A DNA stretch of 43,969 bases from an uncultured Clostridium sp. (lineage in GTDB: Bacteria; Bacillota; Clostridia; TANB77; CAG-508). The stretch lies in contig CABQAZ010000014.1 of assembly GCA_902462295.1 (NCBI GenBank), positions 1 through 43,969 on the forward strand, read 5' to 3'. The notes under the pieces are model-generated. The model was not told where the DNA came from, searched no databases, and saw only the letters and a program-made list of their open reading frames with translations. The translations under genes were made by a program, and so were the position numbers. This document shows positions 31,797-41,041 of this stretch, piece by piece; the first letter of the stretch is position 1; each line of letters opens with the position of its first letter.

Positions 31797-32669
31797 ATGA
31801 AAAGTATGACTGGATATGGAAAAAGTAATTTATCCATAAATTCAAGAGAATATCAAGTAGAATTAAAAACAGTAAATCATAAATATATAGATATAAATAT
31901 AAGAATACCTCGAGTTATTAGTTATTTAGAAGAAGATGTTAGAAAACTAATAGCGTCAAAACTAAAAAGAGGAAAAGTTGATGTAACTATAACATTTGAA
32001 AACCATAATAATAGTGATAATGATATAAAAATAAACACAGAACTTGCAAAAATATATATAGAAAACTTTAAAAAGTTAGCAGAAGAAGAAAAAATATCTA
32101 GCAATATAGAAGTAACAGAAATAGCAAAACTTCCTGATGTACTTACAATAAAAAATAACTTTGATGAAAATCAAATAAAAAGTGAATTATTACAAGTAGT
32201 AGATAATTCACTTAATGAATTAATAATAATGAGAAAAAATGAAGGAAAAAAGATTTCAGAAACTATTTTAGAAAAAATATCACAAATAGAAAAGAAAAAT
32301 ATGGAAATTTTCGAATTATCTACTGGACTTATTGAAGAATATGTAGTAAAATTAGAAGCAAGGATAAAAGAAATATTAAAAACAGAAGAAGTAGACAAAT
32401 CAAGATTAATGCAAGAAGTAGTAATATATGCAGATAAGTGCTCTGTAGAAGAAGAGGTTACAAGAATGAAAAGTCATATATTACAATTAAGAAATTTAGT
32501 AAATACAGATGAACCAGTTGGAAAGAAAATGGATTTTTTAATTCAAGAAATGAATAGAGAAACAAACACAATCGGTTCAAAAGCAAATAATCTTGAAATA
32601 ACAAACAGAGTAGTAGATATAAAAACAATATTAGAAGACATAAGAGAACAAGTTCAGAATATTGAATAA
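31797..32669 (+). CDS. yicC: YicC/YloC family endoribonuclease
   Basis: A 290-residue protein with the conserved N-terminus MKSMTGYGKS and KTVNHKYIDI, a middle ending LEARIKEIL, and the C-terminal SVEEEVTRMKSHI and MNRETNTIGSKANNLEIT. YicC/YloC proteins have been reported as endoribonucleases acting on RNA turnover. In Bacillus subtilis yloC precedes remA and gmk, as here. The order and 24-base spacing to remA support one operon. Cytosolic. Confidence 0.92.
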   Translation: MKSMTGYGKSNLSINSREYQVELKTVNHKYIDINIRIPRVISYLEEDVRKLIASKLKRGKVDVTITFENHNNSDNDIKINTELAKIYIENFKKLAEEEKISSNIEVTEIAKLPDVLTIKNNFDENQIKSELLQVVDNSLNELIIMRKNEGKKISETILEKISQIEKKNMEIFELSTGLIEEYVVKLEARIKEILKTEEVDKSRLMQEVVIYADKCSVEEEVTRMKSHILQLRNLVNTDEPVGKKMDFLIQEMNRETNTIGSKANNLEITNRVVDIKTILEDIREQVQNIE

Positions 32670-32693
32670 TATAGCATAGAAAGGATGATAAAA

Positions 32694-32960
32694 ATGCAAT
32701 TAGTAAATATAGGCTTTGGAAATATAATAGCAGCAAATAAAATAGTAGCGATTGTAAGTCCTGATTCAGCACCTATAAAAAGAATGATACAAGAAGCAAA
32801 AGATGGAAAAACTGCAGTTGATGCTACATGTGGTAGACGTACTAGAGCTGTATTAATAATGGATTCTGGACATATAATTTTATCTGCAGTACAACCAGAA
32901 ACAGTTGCAGGAAGAGTAGATAAAGATATAACACCAGCACCAGCTACTACAGAAGAATAA
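32694..32960 (+). CDS. remA: RemA-family DNA-binding regulator (DUF370)
   Basis: An 88-residue protein, nearly identical in plan to RemA: MQLVNIGFGNIIAANKIVAI, then APIKRMIQEAKDGK, VDATCGRRTRAVLI and the closing SGHIILSAVQPETV. In Bacillus subtilis RemA forms rings and activates matrix and osmoprotection genes; in species lacking biofilm operons its targets may differ. I start at MQLVNIG (32694), the family N-terminus; the ATG three codons upstream is too near the AAAGG site. It sits between yicC and rpoZ, as in other Firmicutes. Confidence 0.93.
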   Translation: MQLVNIGFGNIIAANKIVAIVSPDSAPIKRMIQEAKDGKTAVDATCGRRTRAVLIMDSGHIILSAVQPETVAGRVDKDITPAPATTEE

Positions 32961-33000
32961 TACATATAAAAAATAAGTTTTTTAATGGAGGTAATTTAAA

Positions 33001-33234
33001 ATGATTGTAAAACCATCAGTACAAGAATTGTTAACAAAAGCAAAAAACAGATATGAATTAGTAATAGCTACATCAAAAAGAGCAAGACAAATTTCTAACG
33101 GAGCGGAAGTAAAAACTAAAGTTAAAGAAGAATCTGCTGTTACTCTTGCTGCTAATGAAATTGCAGAGGGTGAAGTAGAAATTATTGAACCAGATGAAGC
33201 AAAAGAAGATGCAATAGAAAGAGGAGAAGAATAA
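33001..33234 (+). CDS. rpoZ: DNA-directed RNA polymerase omega subunit
   Basis: A 77-residue omega subunit, which aids RNA polymerase assembly. The N-terminal MIVKPSVQELL, NRYELVIATSKRARQI and AVTLAANEIAEGEVEI are conserved. It has an acidic tail. TGGAGG precedes the ATG. Its stop is one base before the GTG of gmk, a sign of translational coupling. In Bacillus gmk comes before rpoZ; the order is reversed here. Confidence 0.9.
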   Translation: MIVKPSVQELLTKAKNRYELVIATSKRARQISNGAEVKTKVKEESAVTLAANEIAEGEVEIIEPDEAKEDAIERGEE

Positions 33235-33235
33235 A

Positions 33236-33811
33236 GTGTTAGTAATATTATCAGGAGTATCAGGAGCGGGAAAAGATACGATAAAAAAAGAATTAATGAA
33301 TAGAATGCCCCAAATAGTAACTCTTCCATCTTTTACTTCAAGAAATATAAGACCAGGAGAAGTAGAGGGAGACCATTATCATTTTATAAGTAAAGAAGAA
33401 TTTGAAGAAAAGATTCGAAAAGGAGACTTTTACGAATATGACTTACATCATGGAAATTATTATGGAACTTCAAGAGAACTTATGAGCAATAAAATAAAAG
33501 AGGGCAAAATAATAGTAAAAGATATAGAGGTAAATGGTACAGAGAACCTTTTAAAAGTATTAAAAGATGATATAAGAATAGTTACTATATTTTTAAAAGT
33601 AGAAAAAGAAGAACTAAAAAGACGTCTTATAGAAAGAGGAGACGACATTCAAGATATAGAAGTGAGATTAGGCAGATTAGAATATGAAGAAGATAAGATA
33701 AAACTTTATGATTATGTAATTAAAAATGATGACTTTGAAAAAACAGTTCAAGTGATTACGACTATTATTGAAAATGAAAAAAGATTAGAAGATGAAAAAT
33801 TGAAAGGATAG
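33236..33811 (+). CDS. gmk: Guanylate kinase
   Basis: A 191-residue kinase that phosphorylates GMP to GDP. The P-loop is GVSGAGKDT (7-15), a variant of the usual GPSGVGKGT with Asp in place of Gly. The GMP-binding blocks TSRNIRPGEVEGDHYHFIS and YYGTSRE are present, along with RLIERGDD. The start is GTG at 33236, with GAGGAGAAG inside the rpoZ end as ribosome site. Length is typical. It is directly coupled to rpoZ. Confidence 0.93.
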   Translation: MLVILSGVSGAGKDTIKKELMNRMPQIVTLPSFTSRNIRPGEVEGDHYHFISKEEFEEKIRKGDFYEYDLHHGNYYGTSRELMSNKIKEGKIIVKDIEVNGTENLLKVLKDDIRIVTIFLKVEKEELKRRLIERGDDIQDIEVRLGRLEYEEDKIKLYDYVIKNDDFEKTVQVITTIIENEKRLEDEKLKG

Positions 33812-33832
33812 GATAACCTATTCTTTTTTAAT
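33803..33832 (+). terminator. Terminator after gmk
   Basis: GGATAGG and CCTATTC pair (one G-U) around ATAA and lead into six T residues. The gmk stop lies in the stem. priA starts about 75 bases later, so it may have its own promoter. Confidence 0.55.
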
Positions 33833-33907
33833 ATCAAAATAATGCAAAAAAACAAAAAATATGATAAGATATAATCGAAAATACGAAAAGGAGGCTACTA
33901 ATCAAAT

Positions 33908-36142
33908 ATGATAGCAGAAATAATAATAAACAGAACAGCCAAAAGATTAAATCGAACATTTGATTATAAAGTGCCAATAGAATTAGAAGAACTAATAATG
34001 ATAGGAAGCACAGTACTTGTACCATTTGGAAAATCAAGTACACTAGAAGAGGGGTATGTTGTAGGAATAAAAGAAAATACAACATATGAAGTAAAAGAAA
34101 TTGTTAAAATAAAACATAATTTAACCGAAAAACAGATAGAACTTGCTAAATGGATGGCAAAACGATATTTTTGTAATATATCAGACTGTATTAAGCAAAT
34201 GTTAACACCTGGTACCAGAAATAAAAAAACAGAAAAAAATGTACAAGACAAAACAATTAATGCAGTATATTTAAAAAAAGACATTGATGAAATTCAATTT
34301 GATATAGAAATGAACAAAATTAAATCAGAAAAGCAAAAGAAAATATTACAATTTTTAAAAAATAATGAAGGAGCAACCATACCTGAAATAGAATTATTTA
34401 CAGGTGGAAGTAGAGCAATAGTAAAAACATTAGAAAAAAATGGTTATGTAGAAATTGTAGAAAAAAAAATAGAAAGAAATCCGCTTGCAAATAAAGAAAT
34501 AGAAAAAACAGAAAATTTAAAACTTACAGAAGAACAACAAGTTGCATATAACAAAATAGCATTAGATATAATAACTAATAATTATGAACAATTTTTATTA
34601 TATGGAGTAACAGGTTCAGGAAAAACAGAAATATATTTACAATTAATTGAAGAAACTCTAAAACAAAATAAAACATCAATCGTATTAGTGCCTGAGATAT
34701 CATTAACACCACAAATGATAGATAGGTTTATAGCACGTTTTAATAAAGATGAAATTGCTGTTTTGCATAGTAAATTATCAATAGGTGAAAGATATGATGA
34801 GTGGAATAAAATAAAAGATGGAAAAGCAAAAATAATCATTGGTGCAAGATCTGCAATATTTGCACCAACAGAAAATATTGGAATAATTATAATAGATGAG
34901 GAACATGATAGTTCATATAAATCAGAAGCAATACCTAAATATGATGCAAAAGAAATTGCTAAAAAGATTGCTAAAGAAAATAAATGTCCACTAGTATTAG
35001 GAAGTGCTACTCCTGATTTAGTCACATATTACAAAGCTCAGCAAGGAAAAATAACTTTATTAAAGTTAACTAAAAGAGCAAATAATTCTAAATTACCAGA
35101 AGTAGAAATAGTAGATTTAAAAATGGAATTAGCAAATGGAAATAGGTCAATGTTAAGTATGACTCTACATGATGCAATAGAAGAAAATTTAAAAGAAAAA
35201 AAACAAACAATTTTATTTTTAAACAGAAGAGGATATTCAACATTTATAATGTGTAGAGAATGTGGTTATACTGTAAAATGCAAAAATTGTAATATAAGTA
35301 TGACATATCATAAAACAGAAAATAAGTTAAAATGTCACTATTGTGGATATGAAGAAAAAATTGTAACAGTATGTCCAGAATGTCATAGTACTAAAATAAG
35401 ATATTTTGGTACAGGAACACAAAGATTAGAACAAGAAATAAACAAAATATTTCCTCAGGCGTCAACAATAAGAATGGACATAGATACAGTTACAAAGAAA
35501 AATTCACATGAGGAAATTTTAAATAAATTCAAAAATGAAAATATTGATATTTTAATAGGAACACAAATGGTAGTAAAAGGACATCATTTTCCAAATGTAA
35601 CTTTAGTTGGTGTAATTGCAGCAGATAGTAGCTTAAATATAGATGATTATAGAGCAAATGAAAGAACATTTCAATTATTAACCCAAGTGGCAGGAAGAGC
35701 TGGAAGAGAGCATTTAGATGGAAAAGTGATAATACAGACATATAATCCAGAAAATTTTAGCATTATTTGTGCACAAAAGCAAGATTACAAAATGTTTTAT
35801 GATACAGAAATTGAATTAAGAAAACAGTTGAAATATCCACCTTTTTGCGATATAATATTGATTGGATTTAATAGTTTGTCAGAAAAAGAGATAATAGAAG
35901 TATCAGGAAATGTATATAAACATTTAAAAGTAACTTTAAGTGAATTAAATTTTATTGTATTAAAACCAATGCCATCACCTATTGATAAAATCCAAAATAG
36001 ATTCAGATGGAGGATTATAATTAAGGGAAATATGACAGAAACAGCTAATACAATTATAAACGAATGTATTCAAAAAATTTATGAATCAAATTATAAAAAT
36101 ACAAGAGTTACAGTAGACGTAAATCCAAATAGTATGATATAG
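33908..36142 (+). CDS. priA: Primosomal protein N' (PriA helicase)
   Basis: A 744-residue 3'-to-5' helicase that restarts stalled replication forks. The N-terminal DNA-binding domain (about 1-110) carries FDYKVP and LAKWMAKRYFC; the helicase core has Walker A GVTGSGKTEIY near 231, IIIDEEHDSSYKSE and GSATPD. A zinc-binding insert has the cysteine pairs CRECG, CKNC, CHYCG and CPEC, followed by GTQRLEQEI. The C-terminal block VAGRAGR closes the core. It follows gmk and precedes def, as in Bacillus, but coaBC, usually between rpoZ and priA, is missing. Confidence 0.96.
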   Translation: MIAEIIINRTAKRLNRTFDYKVPIELEELIMIGSTVLVPFGKSSTLEEGYVVGIKENTTYEVKEIVKIKHNLTEKQIELAKWMAKRYFCNISDCIKQMLTPGTRNKKTEKNVQDKTINAVYLKKDIDEIQFDIEMNKIKSEKQKKILQFLKNNEGATIPEIELFTGGSRAIVKTLEKNGYVEIVEKKIERNPLANKEIEKTENLKLTEEQQVAYNKIALDIITNNYEQFLLYGVTGSGKTEIYLQLIEETLKQNKTSIVLVPEISLTPQMIDRFIARFNKDEIAVLHSKLSIGERYDEWNKIKDGKAKIIIGARSAIFAPTENIGIIIIDEEHDSSYKSEAIPKYDAKEIAKKIAKENKCPLVLGSATPDLVTYYKAQQGKITLLKLTKRANNSKLPEVEIVDLKMELANGNRSMLSMTLHDAIEENLKEKKQTILFLNRRGYSTFIMCRECGYTVKCKNCNISMTYHKTENKLKCHYCGYEEKIVTVCPECHSTKIRYFGTGTQRLEQEINKIFPQASTIRMDIDTVTKKNSHEEILNKFKNENIDILIGTQMVVKGHHFPNVTLVGVIAADSSLNIDDYRANERTFQLLTQVAGRAGREHLDGKVIIQTYNPENFSIICAQKQDYKMFYDTEIELRKQLKYPPFCDIILIGFNSLSEKEIIEVSGNVYKHLKVTLSELNFIVLKPMPSPIDKIQNRFRWRIIIKGNMTETANTIINECIQKIYESNYKNTRVTVDVNPNSMI

Positions 36143-36170
36143 TAATAATATTAAGAAAGGAAGAGAAAAA

Positions 36171-36650
36171 ATGGCAATTAGAAATCTAAGATTAGAAAAA
36201 GATGAAATACTAAAAAAGAAATCAAGAGAAGTAGAGAAAATAGATGACAAAATTCAAGAATTAATAGATGATATGATAGAAACTATGTATAAATACAATG
36301 GTGTAGGTTTATCAGCTGTTCAAGTGGGAATATTAAAAAGAGTGGTTGTTATAGATATTGATGATGGAACAGGAGTGAAAGTTTTAATAAACCCTAAAAT
36401 AGTAAAAACAAAAGGAGAACAAGAAGTTGAAGAAGGGTGTTTAAGTTTTCCTAATCAATATGCAAAAATGATTAGACCAAAAGAAGTAACGGTAGAAGCT
36501 TTAGATAGAAAAGGAAAGAAAATCACAATAAAATCAAAAGACCTTTTAGCGCAAGCGATTGCTCATGAATGTGATCATCTTGATGGAATTGTTTTTATAG
36601 ATAAAATGATACCTGGTACATTAGAATATGTTGAACCAGAAAAAAAATAA
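36171..36650 (+). CDS. def: Peptide deformylase
   Basis: A 159-residue metallo-enzyme that removes the formyl group from new proteins. All three active-site motifs are present: GVGLSAVQVG (44-53), a variant of GVGLAAPQVG; EEGCLSFP with C90; and QAIAHECDHLDG with H132 and H136 as metal ligands and E133 as catalyst. It lies 28 bases after priA with AAGGAAG before the ATG. fmt, often next to def, is not found here. Confidence 0.95.
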   Translation: MAIRNLRLEKDEILKKKSREVEKIDDKIQELIDDMIETMYKYNGVGLSAVQVGILKRVVVIDIDDGTGVKVLINPKIVKTKGEQEVEEGCLSFPNQYAKMIRPKEVTVEALDRKGKKITIKSKDLLAQAIAHECDHLDGIVFIDKMIPGTLEYVEPEKK

Positions 36651-36667
36651 AATTTGTCGAAAAAATA

Positions 36668-36696
36668 TTGTAAACAAAAAATTTTATTGGTATAAT
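36668..36696 (+). promoter_or_regulatory. Promoter after def
   Basis: TTGTAA (36668-36673), a 17-base spacer and TATAAT (36691-36696) lead into the membrane-anchored protein gene. Confidence 0.6.
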
Positions 36697-36737
36697 AACT
36701 TACAGAAAATAATTGAACTTTGAAAGGTTGGGAAAAA

Positions 36738-37388
36738 ATGAAAAAAAATAAAAAAATCTTTTTAATTATAGTAATATTAGTTATTATATGTATAATTTTC
36801 GGAATAAGTAAGTTAATAAATAAAAAGGATGACCAAGTTCAAAGACTAGCTCAAATATATGATGATTTAAATTCAAGTCAAACATATCTATTTGAAATAG
36901 AACAAAACAGTTCTAATAAGACAATTATGGCAAAAAAAGGTGACAAAACAATAATAGAACAATATTCAAAAGATAGTGAAACTAAAGCAGAAAGTCATAC
37001 AACTACATTAGTGAAAGATAATAATACTTATTTGATACTGCATGACAGAAAAGAATATTATGTATATAAAGAAAACAATGTAGAACAAAGTATATTAACA
37101 GATGGAATTAAAGAAGTAATTAGTAGAGAATTTACAACAGGAGAAGAAAAAGTTAGAGGAAAAAAATATCATTATGAACAATATAATGGTAGTACTATGT
37201 TTATGATAACAAACACATTAGAACTTAATGAAGCGGAAATAAAAACTAAATTCTACTTTGATAAAGACAACAATTTAGTTTATATAAAAACCATTTATGG
37301 AGAAGAAGAAGAATTGTTAAAAGTAAAATTAGAAAAAGATGTAGATGATTCAATATTCGAAATACCATCAGATTATGCTGAAAATTAG
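36738..37388 (+). CDS. Membrane-anchored extracytoplasmic protein, unknown
   Basis: A 216-residue protein with an N-terminal basic start, one hydrophobic segment (about 6-24, no lipobox cysteine at the usual place) and an outside domain rich in beta-type sequence: SQTYLFEIEQ, NKTIMAKKGDKTII, TYLILHDRKEYYVY and KTKFYFDKDNNLVYIKTI. The pattern resembles LolA/LppX-like outer-domain proteins of Firmicutes in its repeated strand layout, but I do not recognise a named family. It has its own promoter after def. The ATG at 36738 follows AAAGG; a TTG start six codons earlier is also open. Confidence 0.6.
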   Translation: MKKNKKIFLIIVILVIICIIFGISKLINKKDDQVQRLAQIYDDLNSSQTYLFEIEQNSSNKTIMAKKGDKTIIEQYSKDSETKAESHTTTLVKDNNTYLILHDRKEYYVYKENNVEQSILTDGIKEVISREFTTGEEKVRGKKYHYEQYNGSTMFMITNTLELNEAEIKTKFYFDKDNNLVYIKTIYGEEEELLKVKLEKDVDDSIFEIPSDYAEN

Positions 37389-37520
37389 AATAACATAAAT
37401 AAAAAAGAGCAAACTAAAGAAGATATATAAAGTTAAAAACTTTTTATATAAAAATAAGCAAAAGAAGATTTCATTATGATATTAATGAAATCAAAAAAAT
37501 CAAAAGAAGGAGTGAAAAAT

Positions 37521-38684
37521 ATGTCAGTAAACAAATTTGTTTTAAATGAAACATCATATTTTGGAAAAGGAGCAAGAGAAGAATTACCAGAAGAAATTCG
37601 TAAAAGAAAATTTAACAAGGTATTAGTAGTAACAGATAAAGCACTATTTGAATGCGGAGTTACAAATAGAGTAACAGAAGTTTTAGATAGAGCAGGAATT
37701 GCCTATGAAGTATATTCAGAAGTAAAACCAAACCCAACAATAAAAAATGTATTAGACGGTGTAGAAGCATGCAAAAATGCAGGAGCTGATGTTATAGTTG
37801 CAGTTGGTGGAGGTTCAAGTATAGATACAGCTAAGGGAATATCAATAGTTATGACAAATCCAGACAGAGCAGATATTGTATCATTAAATGGAGCATCAAA
37901 CACAGTAAATAGAGGTATGCCTATAATAGCATTACCAACAACATCAGGAACAGCAGCAGAAGTAACAATTAATTATGTAATAACAGATGAAGAAAGAGAA
38001 ATCAAGATGGTATGTGTTGACCCTAATGACATTCCAATATTAGCAATAGTTGATTCAGACTTAATGGCATCTATGCCAAAATCAATCGCATCAGCTACAG
38101 GAATGGATGCATTAACACATGCTGTAGAGGGATATATCACAAAAGCACACAATACAATGTCAGATATGTTCCATATGCAAGCAATAAAATTAATCTTTAA
38201 ATATTTACCTTCAGCTGTAAATGAAAAAGATGAAGAAGCAATCGAAATGATGGGATTAGCTCAATATATTGCAGGAATGGGATTTTCAAATGTAGGTTTA
38301 GGAATTGTGCATTCAATGGCACATCAATTAGGAGCTGTTTACGATACACCACATGGTTTAGCAAATGCAATATTATTACCAACAGTTATGAGATTTAATG
38401 GTGAAGATCCAGCAACAGCACAAAGATTTAGAGAAATTTTATGTGAAATTGGAAGACCTGATGCAGAACATTTAAATGATCAAGATGTTATAAATACATT
38501 TGTATGGATGATTTCTGAACTTTCTAAATCAGTTGGAATTACTCAAACAGTTAAAGAAGTTGGAGCAAGAGAAGAAGATTTTGGTATGTTAGCTGATAAA
38601 GCTATGCAAGATCCTTGCAAACCAGGTAACCCAAGAGAAGTTTCAAGAGAAGACTTTATTGAATTATTTAGAAAAGCATTTTAA
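37521..38684 (+). CDS. Iron-containing alcohol dehydrogenase, FucO-like
   Basis: A 387-residue group III alcohol dehydrogenase using NAD(H). The nucleotide block is VGGGSSIDTAKG, followed by PTTSGTAAEVT; iron ligands are in DSDLMASM / MDALTHAVEGY, HSMAHQLGA and TPHGLANA. The sequence is closest in look to lactaldehyde reductase (1,2-propanediol:NAD oxidoreductase), but substrate choice among FucO, butanol and propanediol enzymes cannot be settled by eye. I start at MSVNKFVLNETSYFG, with AGAAGGAG before it. A terminator follows. It stands alone, with no deoxy-sugar catabolic genes beside it. Confidence 0.88.
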   Translation: MSVNKFVLNETSYFGKGAREELPEEIRKRKFNKVLVVTDKALFECGVTNRVTEVLDRAGIAYEVYSEVKPNPTIKNVLDGVEACKNAGADVIVAVGGGSSIDTAKGISIVMTNPDRADIVSLNGASNTVNRGMPIIALPTTSGTAAEVTINYVITDEEREIKMVCVDPNDIPILAIVDSDLMASMPKSIASATGMDALTHAVEGYITKAHNTMSDMFHMQAIKLIFKYLPSAVNEKDEEAIEMMGLAQYIAGMGFSNVGLGIVHSMAHQLGAVYDTPHGLANAILLPTVMRFNGEDPATAQRFREILCEIGRPDAEHLNDQDVINTFVWMISELSKSVGITQTVKEVGAREEDFGMLADKAMQDPCKPGNPREVSREDFIELFRKAF

Positions 38685-38701
38685 TTAGAAAATAAATGAA
38701 A

Positions 38702-38740
38702 AAAAGAGCAATAAATTATATGATTTTTGCTCTTTTTTTA
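38702..38740 (+). terminator. Terminator of the alcohol dehydrogenase gene
   Basis: AAAAGAGCAA (38702-38711) pairs with TTGCTCTTTT (38727-38736) and runs into seven T residues. The next 120 bases are AT-rich spacer; a TATAAT at 38821-38826 is the likely -10 element of the following operon. Confidence 0.85.
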
Positions 38741-38860
38741 TTCATTATTACAATATTATTTCAAAAATATTATTTTTTTATTACATTTTTATATTTATAT
38801 AAAAAAAAATAATAATATGTTATAATCTAAGAATAGAAAATAAAAAAGGAGATTTTTAGT

Positions 38861-39190
38861 ATGCAGAAATTATTTGATGTTTTATGGAAAAGCATAATAA
38901 TTGGAGATGTTTGTCAAGATGAAGAAAAAAATTATATTTTTAAATATAATACTAATGGAGTTAATATTGCAAAAAGAGATGGATTTACATATTTAATTGG
39001 ATTTAAAGACTTAAATAAAGAATATAAATCAGATAACTTATTTTCTGTCTTTACATCGAGAATACCACCTAAAAACAGACATAATATAAATGAGATTTTA
39101 GATAAATTAGAATTAAAAGAATATGACGAAATTGAAATATTAAAAAGAACAAACGGAAAATGTTTTACTGATAACATTGAAGTAAGATAG
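38861..39190 (+). CDS. HipA N-terminal (HipS-like) protein
   Basis: A 109-residue protein that resembles the isolated N-terminal subdomain of HipA kinases, as encoded separately by hipS in HipBST systems. The path is DVLWKSIIIGDVCQD, NYIFKYN, a PLS-like middle (DLNKEYKSDNLFSVF), RIPPKNRHNINEIL and LKEYDEIEILKRTNGKC. The position, directly before a HipA-like kinase with a 9-base gap, supports this. In HipBST, HipS counters the kinase HipT. There is no HipB-type DNA-binding gene next to it. The similarity is moderate and by eye. First gene of a four-gene operon with a GGAG site upstream. Confidence 0.65.
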   Translation: MQKLFDVLWKSIIIGDVCQDEEKNYIFKYNTNGVNIAKRDGFTYLIGFKDLNKEYKSDNLFSVFTSRIPPKNRHNINEILDKLELKEYDEIEILKRTNGKCFTDNIEVR

Positions 39191-39199
39191 GAGGTACAA

Positions 39200-41041
39200 A
39201 TGATAGATGTTACAAATTGTCTCAAAATACAAGACGAAAATAGGGGAGTTAATGAAAAGTGTTGGATAGATGTAGGAGGACGTCCTGCTTTATTTAAAAA
39301 AACTCAAATTAGAGAAGATGGTACTCATACAAATGCACATTATGCAGAAGTATTTGTATCAGATTTGTGCAAAAAAGTAGATTTTAATTGTGCAGAAACA
39401 GATATTGCTAACAGAAATGGAGAAATAGGGTGTATAAGCTATAATTTTTTACAACCTGGTGATGAACTAATAGACTTTGCAAGTTTAATTCAAAATATAA
39501 GAACTACTTTTGATTCAAAGAAAATGCTTGATCCAGAAACGAATGAAAGATACTCTATTCCTCTAATTTTAGAAGCATTAGAAGAAGAATGTACTAATAC
39601 AGAAGAATTTGATTTAGCAAAACAGGAATTTTTGAAAAGTTGCATAATAGACTCATTAATAGAACATTATGATAGAAATCCATCAAATATTGCTATTATA
39701 AAAAACAAGGATGGAGTACATTTATCTCCAATGTTTGATAATGGAACATCATTGAGTATATCAGTCCCTAGTTATGTTATAGAAGAAAATATTCAAGAAG
39801 AAACTTGGATGAATGAAACAAGAGAAAGAAATCATTCAAAGATAGGAGTAGAGGGAGAGAGATGTAGTAATTATGATAAATTGTTAGATTATATTTTAAG
39901 CAATTACTACAAAGAAGTAAAAGATTTACTAGATAAAATTAACAAAGAACTTACACCAGATGTAATTCAAGAAATGTTAGATGATGAAAAATATGAAAGA
40001 TTAGATTCTATACATAAAGAATTAATAATGAAAAAATTACCTTTGAATAGACAAAATTTAATTGAACAAAGTAAAAAGTATGAAAAAAAATATCAATTAG
40101 AAGAAATAATGAGAAATGATTCTGATTTTGTACTAGAAAATATTAGAAATGGTTACATTGGTGAAAATATTGAAGGAATACAGAATTGTAATGGATTAGA
40201 GCAAAAAAATTCATATCACATATATGATGTAGATGAATATATGGCAAATTGTATTCAAAACGTTAATCAAGTAAATGAGTTATTAGATGAATACAAGTTT
40301 GATATTAAAATATCAGAAGAAGATAAGTCTTTAATGCAATGGGCTATTATGTTTAATGAAATGGGAAAAGTAGAGACTCATGAAGAAAAAATTCAGGATG
40401 GAAAAGTAAGAGATACATTTAAAAATTATAGTAGAGAAGGAGTAAAAATTGCAGATAAAGAAATGCAGAAGTTGCATTTTTACGAAACTGAAAAAGAAAA
40501 AGTTCAAAAACTAATTGTCAGTCACCAATATAGAGAGTTAAAAAGTGATTCTTCAATAAAAAGATTTATTAAAGAAATTGGAGAAAATAATATAGATTTA
40601 TATTTTGCAATGAAAATTGCAGAAGCTAATGCAAAAAATCCAGAAATTAGAGAAAAGACTATCGTAGAATTAAAAGAACTTAAAGAAAAAGTTGAACATA
40701 TTGAAAAAAACAATAATGGTCAACTAATAAAAAAGTTACCTCAAGGTGGTAAACAGTTAATGATGTTAGGATTAAAAGGGGAACAAATAGGGTTACTCCA
40801 AAAAGAAATGGCAATGTATGTAAGAGAAAATAAAAATATGTATTCTTATTATAAAGCAAGAGGACATCTTGAAAAGTATAGGAAACAATTATCAAAATTT
40901 GCAACTGAAAGGGCAAAAGAAATAAAACATGCAGAAAAAGCAAAAAAATTACAAAGTTCAGTAACAGAATCAAAAAATTTGGATAATTCAATATCTGAAA
41001 TAAAAAGAAATAATGGTAAAGGAGAACAAGGAAATGGATAG
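39200..41041 (+). CDS. HipA/CtkA-like kinase fused to a degenerate CCA-enzyme-type HD module
   Basis: A 613-residue fusion. Residues 1-240 look like a HipA/CtkA-type Ser/Thr kinase: DVGGRPALFKK with candidate ATP lysine K33/K34, the catalytic loop EHYDRNPSNIAI (D158, N163) and the metal site MFDNGTS (D180). Residues 335-545 resemble the HD and tail region of tRNA nucleotidyltransferases: SYHIYDVDEYM, WAIMFNEMGK, VSHQYREL, a helical KRFIKEIGENN stretch and MMLGLKGEQIG. The HD pair is replaced by N386-E387 and a later ligand by R412, so this module should lack phosphohydrolase activity. A charged tail ends it. AGGAGG overlaps the previous stop, and the end overlaps the next gene by 8 bases. The target is unknown. 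Confidence 0.7.
   Translation: MIDVTNCLKIQDENRGVNEKCWIDVGGRPALFKKTQIREDGTHTNAHYAEVFVSDLCKKVDFNCAETDIANRNGEIGCISYNFLQPGDELIDFASLIQNIRTTFDSKKMLDPETNERYSIPLILEALEEECTNTEEFDLAKQEFLKSCIIDSLIEHYDRNPSNIAIIKNKDGVHLSPMFDNGTSLSISVPSYVIEENIQEETWMNETRERNHSKIGVEGERCSNYDKLLDYILSNYYKEVKDLLDKINKELTPDVIQEMLDDEKYERLDSIHKELIMKKLPLNRQNLIEQSKKYEKKYQLEEIMRNDSDFVLENIRNGYIGENIEGIQNCNGLEQKNSYHIYDVDEYMANCIQNVNQVNELLDEYKFDIKISEEDKSLMQWAIMFNEMGKVETHEEKIQDGKVRDTFKNYSREGVKIADKEMQKLHFYETEKEKVQKLIVSHQYRELKSDSSIKRFIKEIGENNIDLYFAMKIAEANAKNPEIREKTIVELKELKEKVEHIEKNNNGQLIKKLPQGGKQLMMLGLKGEQIGLLQKEMAMYVRENKNMYSYYKARGHLEKYRKQLSKFATERAKEIKHAEKAKKLQSSVTESKNLDNSISEIKRNNGKGEQGNG

Noticed and set aside
38861..41041. Ordinary HipBA toxin-antitoxin pair
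   Set aside because: There is no HipB helix-turn-helix gene, the kinase lacks its own N-terminal subdomain (carried by the separate first gene), and it has a long extra C-terminal half.
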